Of a stretch of DNA of 7,553 nucleotides, positions 6,485 to 7,553 are shown in pieces. The stretch is from an uncultured Clostridia bacterium (GTDB lineage Bacteria; Bacillota; Clostridia; Oscillospirales; Ruminococcaceae): the NCBI GenBank assembly GCA_945947715.1, contig CAMEYZ010000106.1, positions 1 through 7,553 on the forward strand, in the 5' to 3' direction. The translations under genes were made by a program, and so were the position numbers. Numbering within the stretch: the first letter of the stretch is position 1; every line of letters starts with the position of its first letter. The notes under the pieces are model-generated. The model searched no databases. It saw nothing but the letters and a program-made list of their open reading frames with translations, and was not told where the DNA came from.

Positions 6485-6504
6485 AATGTTAAGTCTACCA
6501 ATAA

Positions 6505-7553
6505 TTACTCAACAACTGCGGTATAGTTCTCGCCGAGTTCAACTGTAAATGTTACATTACCGTTTTTATCAGCCTCTGCGGAGGTGATCTTCTCGGAGGT
6601 ATTCTTTCTGCCGCTGTAGAGAGTTACTGTTTTTCCTGCATACTTTGAGCCGAGCTTAACGGTGATCTGACCGTCAACCTTGCTCTTGCGGGTGCTGGCA
6701 GTTGTTATTTTGTTCATATCTGCATCGTAAGCGTTGATGTAGGAAACAGGCGTGATGCTCATGAGGATCGCCATATCGCCGTTAGCAACGGCAACGATTC
6801 TTACATTTGAAGAAGGCATTACGAATGAACCGCTATTATAAATAGTTGCAATAAGTGTGCTTCCGGAATAAACCTTTGCGCTGTAGCCGAAAGCGGTGGT
6901 CACATTAACAGTTGCTCCTGCAGCTGCGCTTGAAGCGTTTGCGTAAACAAGGCTGCTTTCGGTGATAACGGAGTAGTTGGTTATCGAAGGAGTTACAGGC
7001 TTTTCGGGTTCAACGGGAGTTGTGCCTGCAGAGGCGGAAACACCTGTTACAGTTACGTCAAAGCCTGTTATAGTGATGCCATTTGCGTTAAGCTTTGCTG
7101 CGTCATCTGCGCTGAGAGTGACAGTCAGGGGAGAAGAGGAAACGTCAACAGTTCCCCATTCGTTGGGTTTAGAGGAAGCAAGAACGTTGTTTGCGCCGTC
7201 CATTACCTTAAGCTGGTGATAATCTGCTTCATTGTTGATATTAAAGCTGATGATAAGCTTATCGCCTGCCTTGAAGCTGCACTTGTCAGCGCCTATCTGA
7301 ACGGGATTCCATTCCCATTTGATGCCCTGATTTACGGAGCCGCTCCATATGGTATTTCCTGTGGGCTCTTCGGGCTGTGTGGGCTTTTCGGGCTGTGTGG
7401 GCTTTTCAGGCTGTGTGGGCTTTTCGGGCTGTGTGGGCTTTTCGGGCTGTGTGGGCTTTTCAGGCTGTGTGGGCTTTTCGGGCTGTGTGGGCTTTTCAGG
7501 CTGTGTGGGCTTTTCGGGCTGTGTGGGCTTTTCGGGCTGTGTGGGCTTTTCAG
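6505..7553 (-). CDS. C-terminal part of a modular, probably secreted protein with PEKPTQ linker and beta-rich domains
   Basis: The frame is open from TAA (6505-6507) to the right edge: 348 residues, with the N-terminus, any signal peptide and any catalytic domain missing. An internal Met at 7203 is not a start, as the frame continues upstream without a break. Order: a (PEKPTQ)n linker (7363 to the edge); a beta-rich domain (7359-7033) from GNTIWSG, with aromatic WEWNP, AGDKLIISF and NEWGTVDVSS, ending GITITGFDVTVTGVS; a PVEPEKPVTP linker; a domain with AAGATVNVTTAFGY and GSFVMPSSN, like the 'fxMPxsN' ends of InlB B-type repeats; and a last beta-rich domain ending GNVTFTVELGENYTAVVE. This resembles carbohydrate-binding and C-terminal surface modules of ruminococcal glycoside hydrolases (inference). 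No LPxTG motif, membrane tail or dockerin is seen at the C-terminus. Transcription ends at the hairpin just downstream. Confidence 0.8.
   Translation of the reverse strand, partial: EKPTQPEKPTQPEKPTQPEKPTQPEKPTQPEKPTQPEKPTQPEKPTQPEKPTQPEKPTQPEEPTGNTIWSGSVNQGIKWEWNPVQIGADKCSFKAGDKLIISFNINNEADYHQLKVMDGANNVLASSKPNEWGTVDVSSSPLTVTLSADDAAKLNANGITITGFDVTVTGVSASAGTTPVEPEKPVTPSITNYSVITESSLVYANASSAAAGATVNVTTAFGYSAKVYSGSTLIATIYNSGSFVMPSSNVRIVAVANGDMAILMSITPVSYINAYDADMNKITTASTRKSKVDGQITVKLGSKYAGKTVTLYSGRKNTSEKITSAEADKNGNVTFTVELGENYTAVVE
7363..7553 (-). repeat. 18-bp tandem repeat encoding PEKPTQ
   Basis: Ten full 18-bp units plus 11 bp of an eleventh reach the window edge, so the true copy number is unknown. 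On the plus strand the unit is gggcttttcRggctgtgt; the only variation in units 2-11 is R = G or A. The unit at 7363-7380 has one other change (gggctcttc), giving Glu for Lys. The length is a multiple of three, so copy-number change keeps the frame. R is the third base of a Pro codon (CCC or CCT), so that variation is silent. Confidence 0.97.

Larger units (their letters stand above)
6253..6504. other. Intergenic region without a supported gene
   Basis: About 250 bp between two leftward genes. It holds the symporter promoter (6315-6344), T-rich tracts near 6349-6382, a weak 6-bp inverted repeat AAACAG-ACAG-CTGTTT (6407-6422) and the terminator at 6452-6484. Short open frames here lack ribosome sites and family resemblance. 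Confidence 0.7.

Noticed and set aside
7363..7553. Regular short repeats considered as a CRISPR array
   Set aside because: The units adjoin without spacers, keep an open frame and encode a regular PEKPTQ linker; this is a coding tandem repeat.

Overview
The window looks like chromosomal DNA from a Gram-positive, rumen or gut type member of the Clostridia, most likely Ruminococcus or a close relative. This is inferred from the Clostridia-like gene complement, strong AGGAGG-type ribosome binding sites, consensus sigma-A promoters and the (PEKPTQ)n-linked modular protein at the right edge. No rRNA, tRNA, insertion sequence, CRISPR array or phage gene is visible.

Layout. Bases 1-1980 hold a leftward operon: coaBC (coenzyme A synthesis), then a GNAT acetyltransferase, then the first 41 codons of a probable sugar O-acetyltransferase that runs off the left edge. 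Bases 1981-2138 are a compact divergent control region with two near-consensus promoters back to back. Bases 2139-4404 run rightward: ftsY (signal recognition particle receptor), rdgB (XTP/dITP pyrophosphatase), and a small membrane-protein gene that is split by an apparent -1 frameshift. A hairpin at 4406-4442, with A and T runs on either side, ends transcription from both directions. Bases 4447-6252 encode, leftward, a Na+/phosphate symporter with a fused PhoU-like regulatory domain, with its own promoter near 6315-6344. Bases 6253-6504 are non-coding and hold that promoter and the terminator of the next gene. From 6505 to the right edge is the C-terminal part of a modular, probably secreted protein, whose Pro/Glu/Lys/Thr/Gln linker is encoded by a perfect-phase 18-bp tandem repeat.

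How the genes work together. The core genes are housekeeping: CoA synthesis, protein targeting to the membrane, nucleotide-pool cleaning and phosphate uptake. They form separate transcription units rather than one pathway. I found no convincing new multi-gene system. The points most worth a second look are an Asn in place of the usual catalytic Cys of the CoaC clamp, an FtsY with its acidic region at the C-terminus instead of the N-terminus, the split small membrane-protein gene, the dyad linking the coaBC and ftsY promoters, and the higher-order pattern in the 18-bp repeat.
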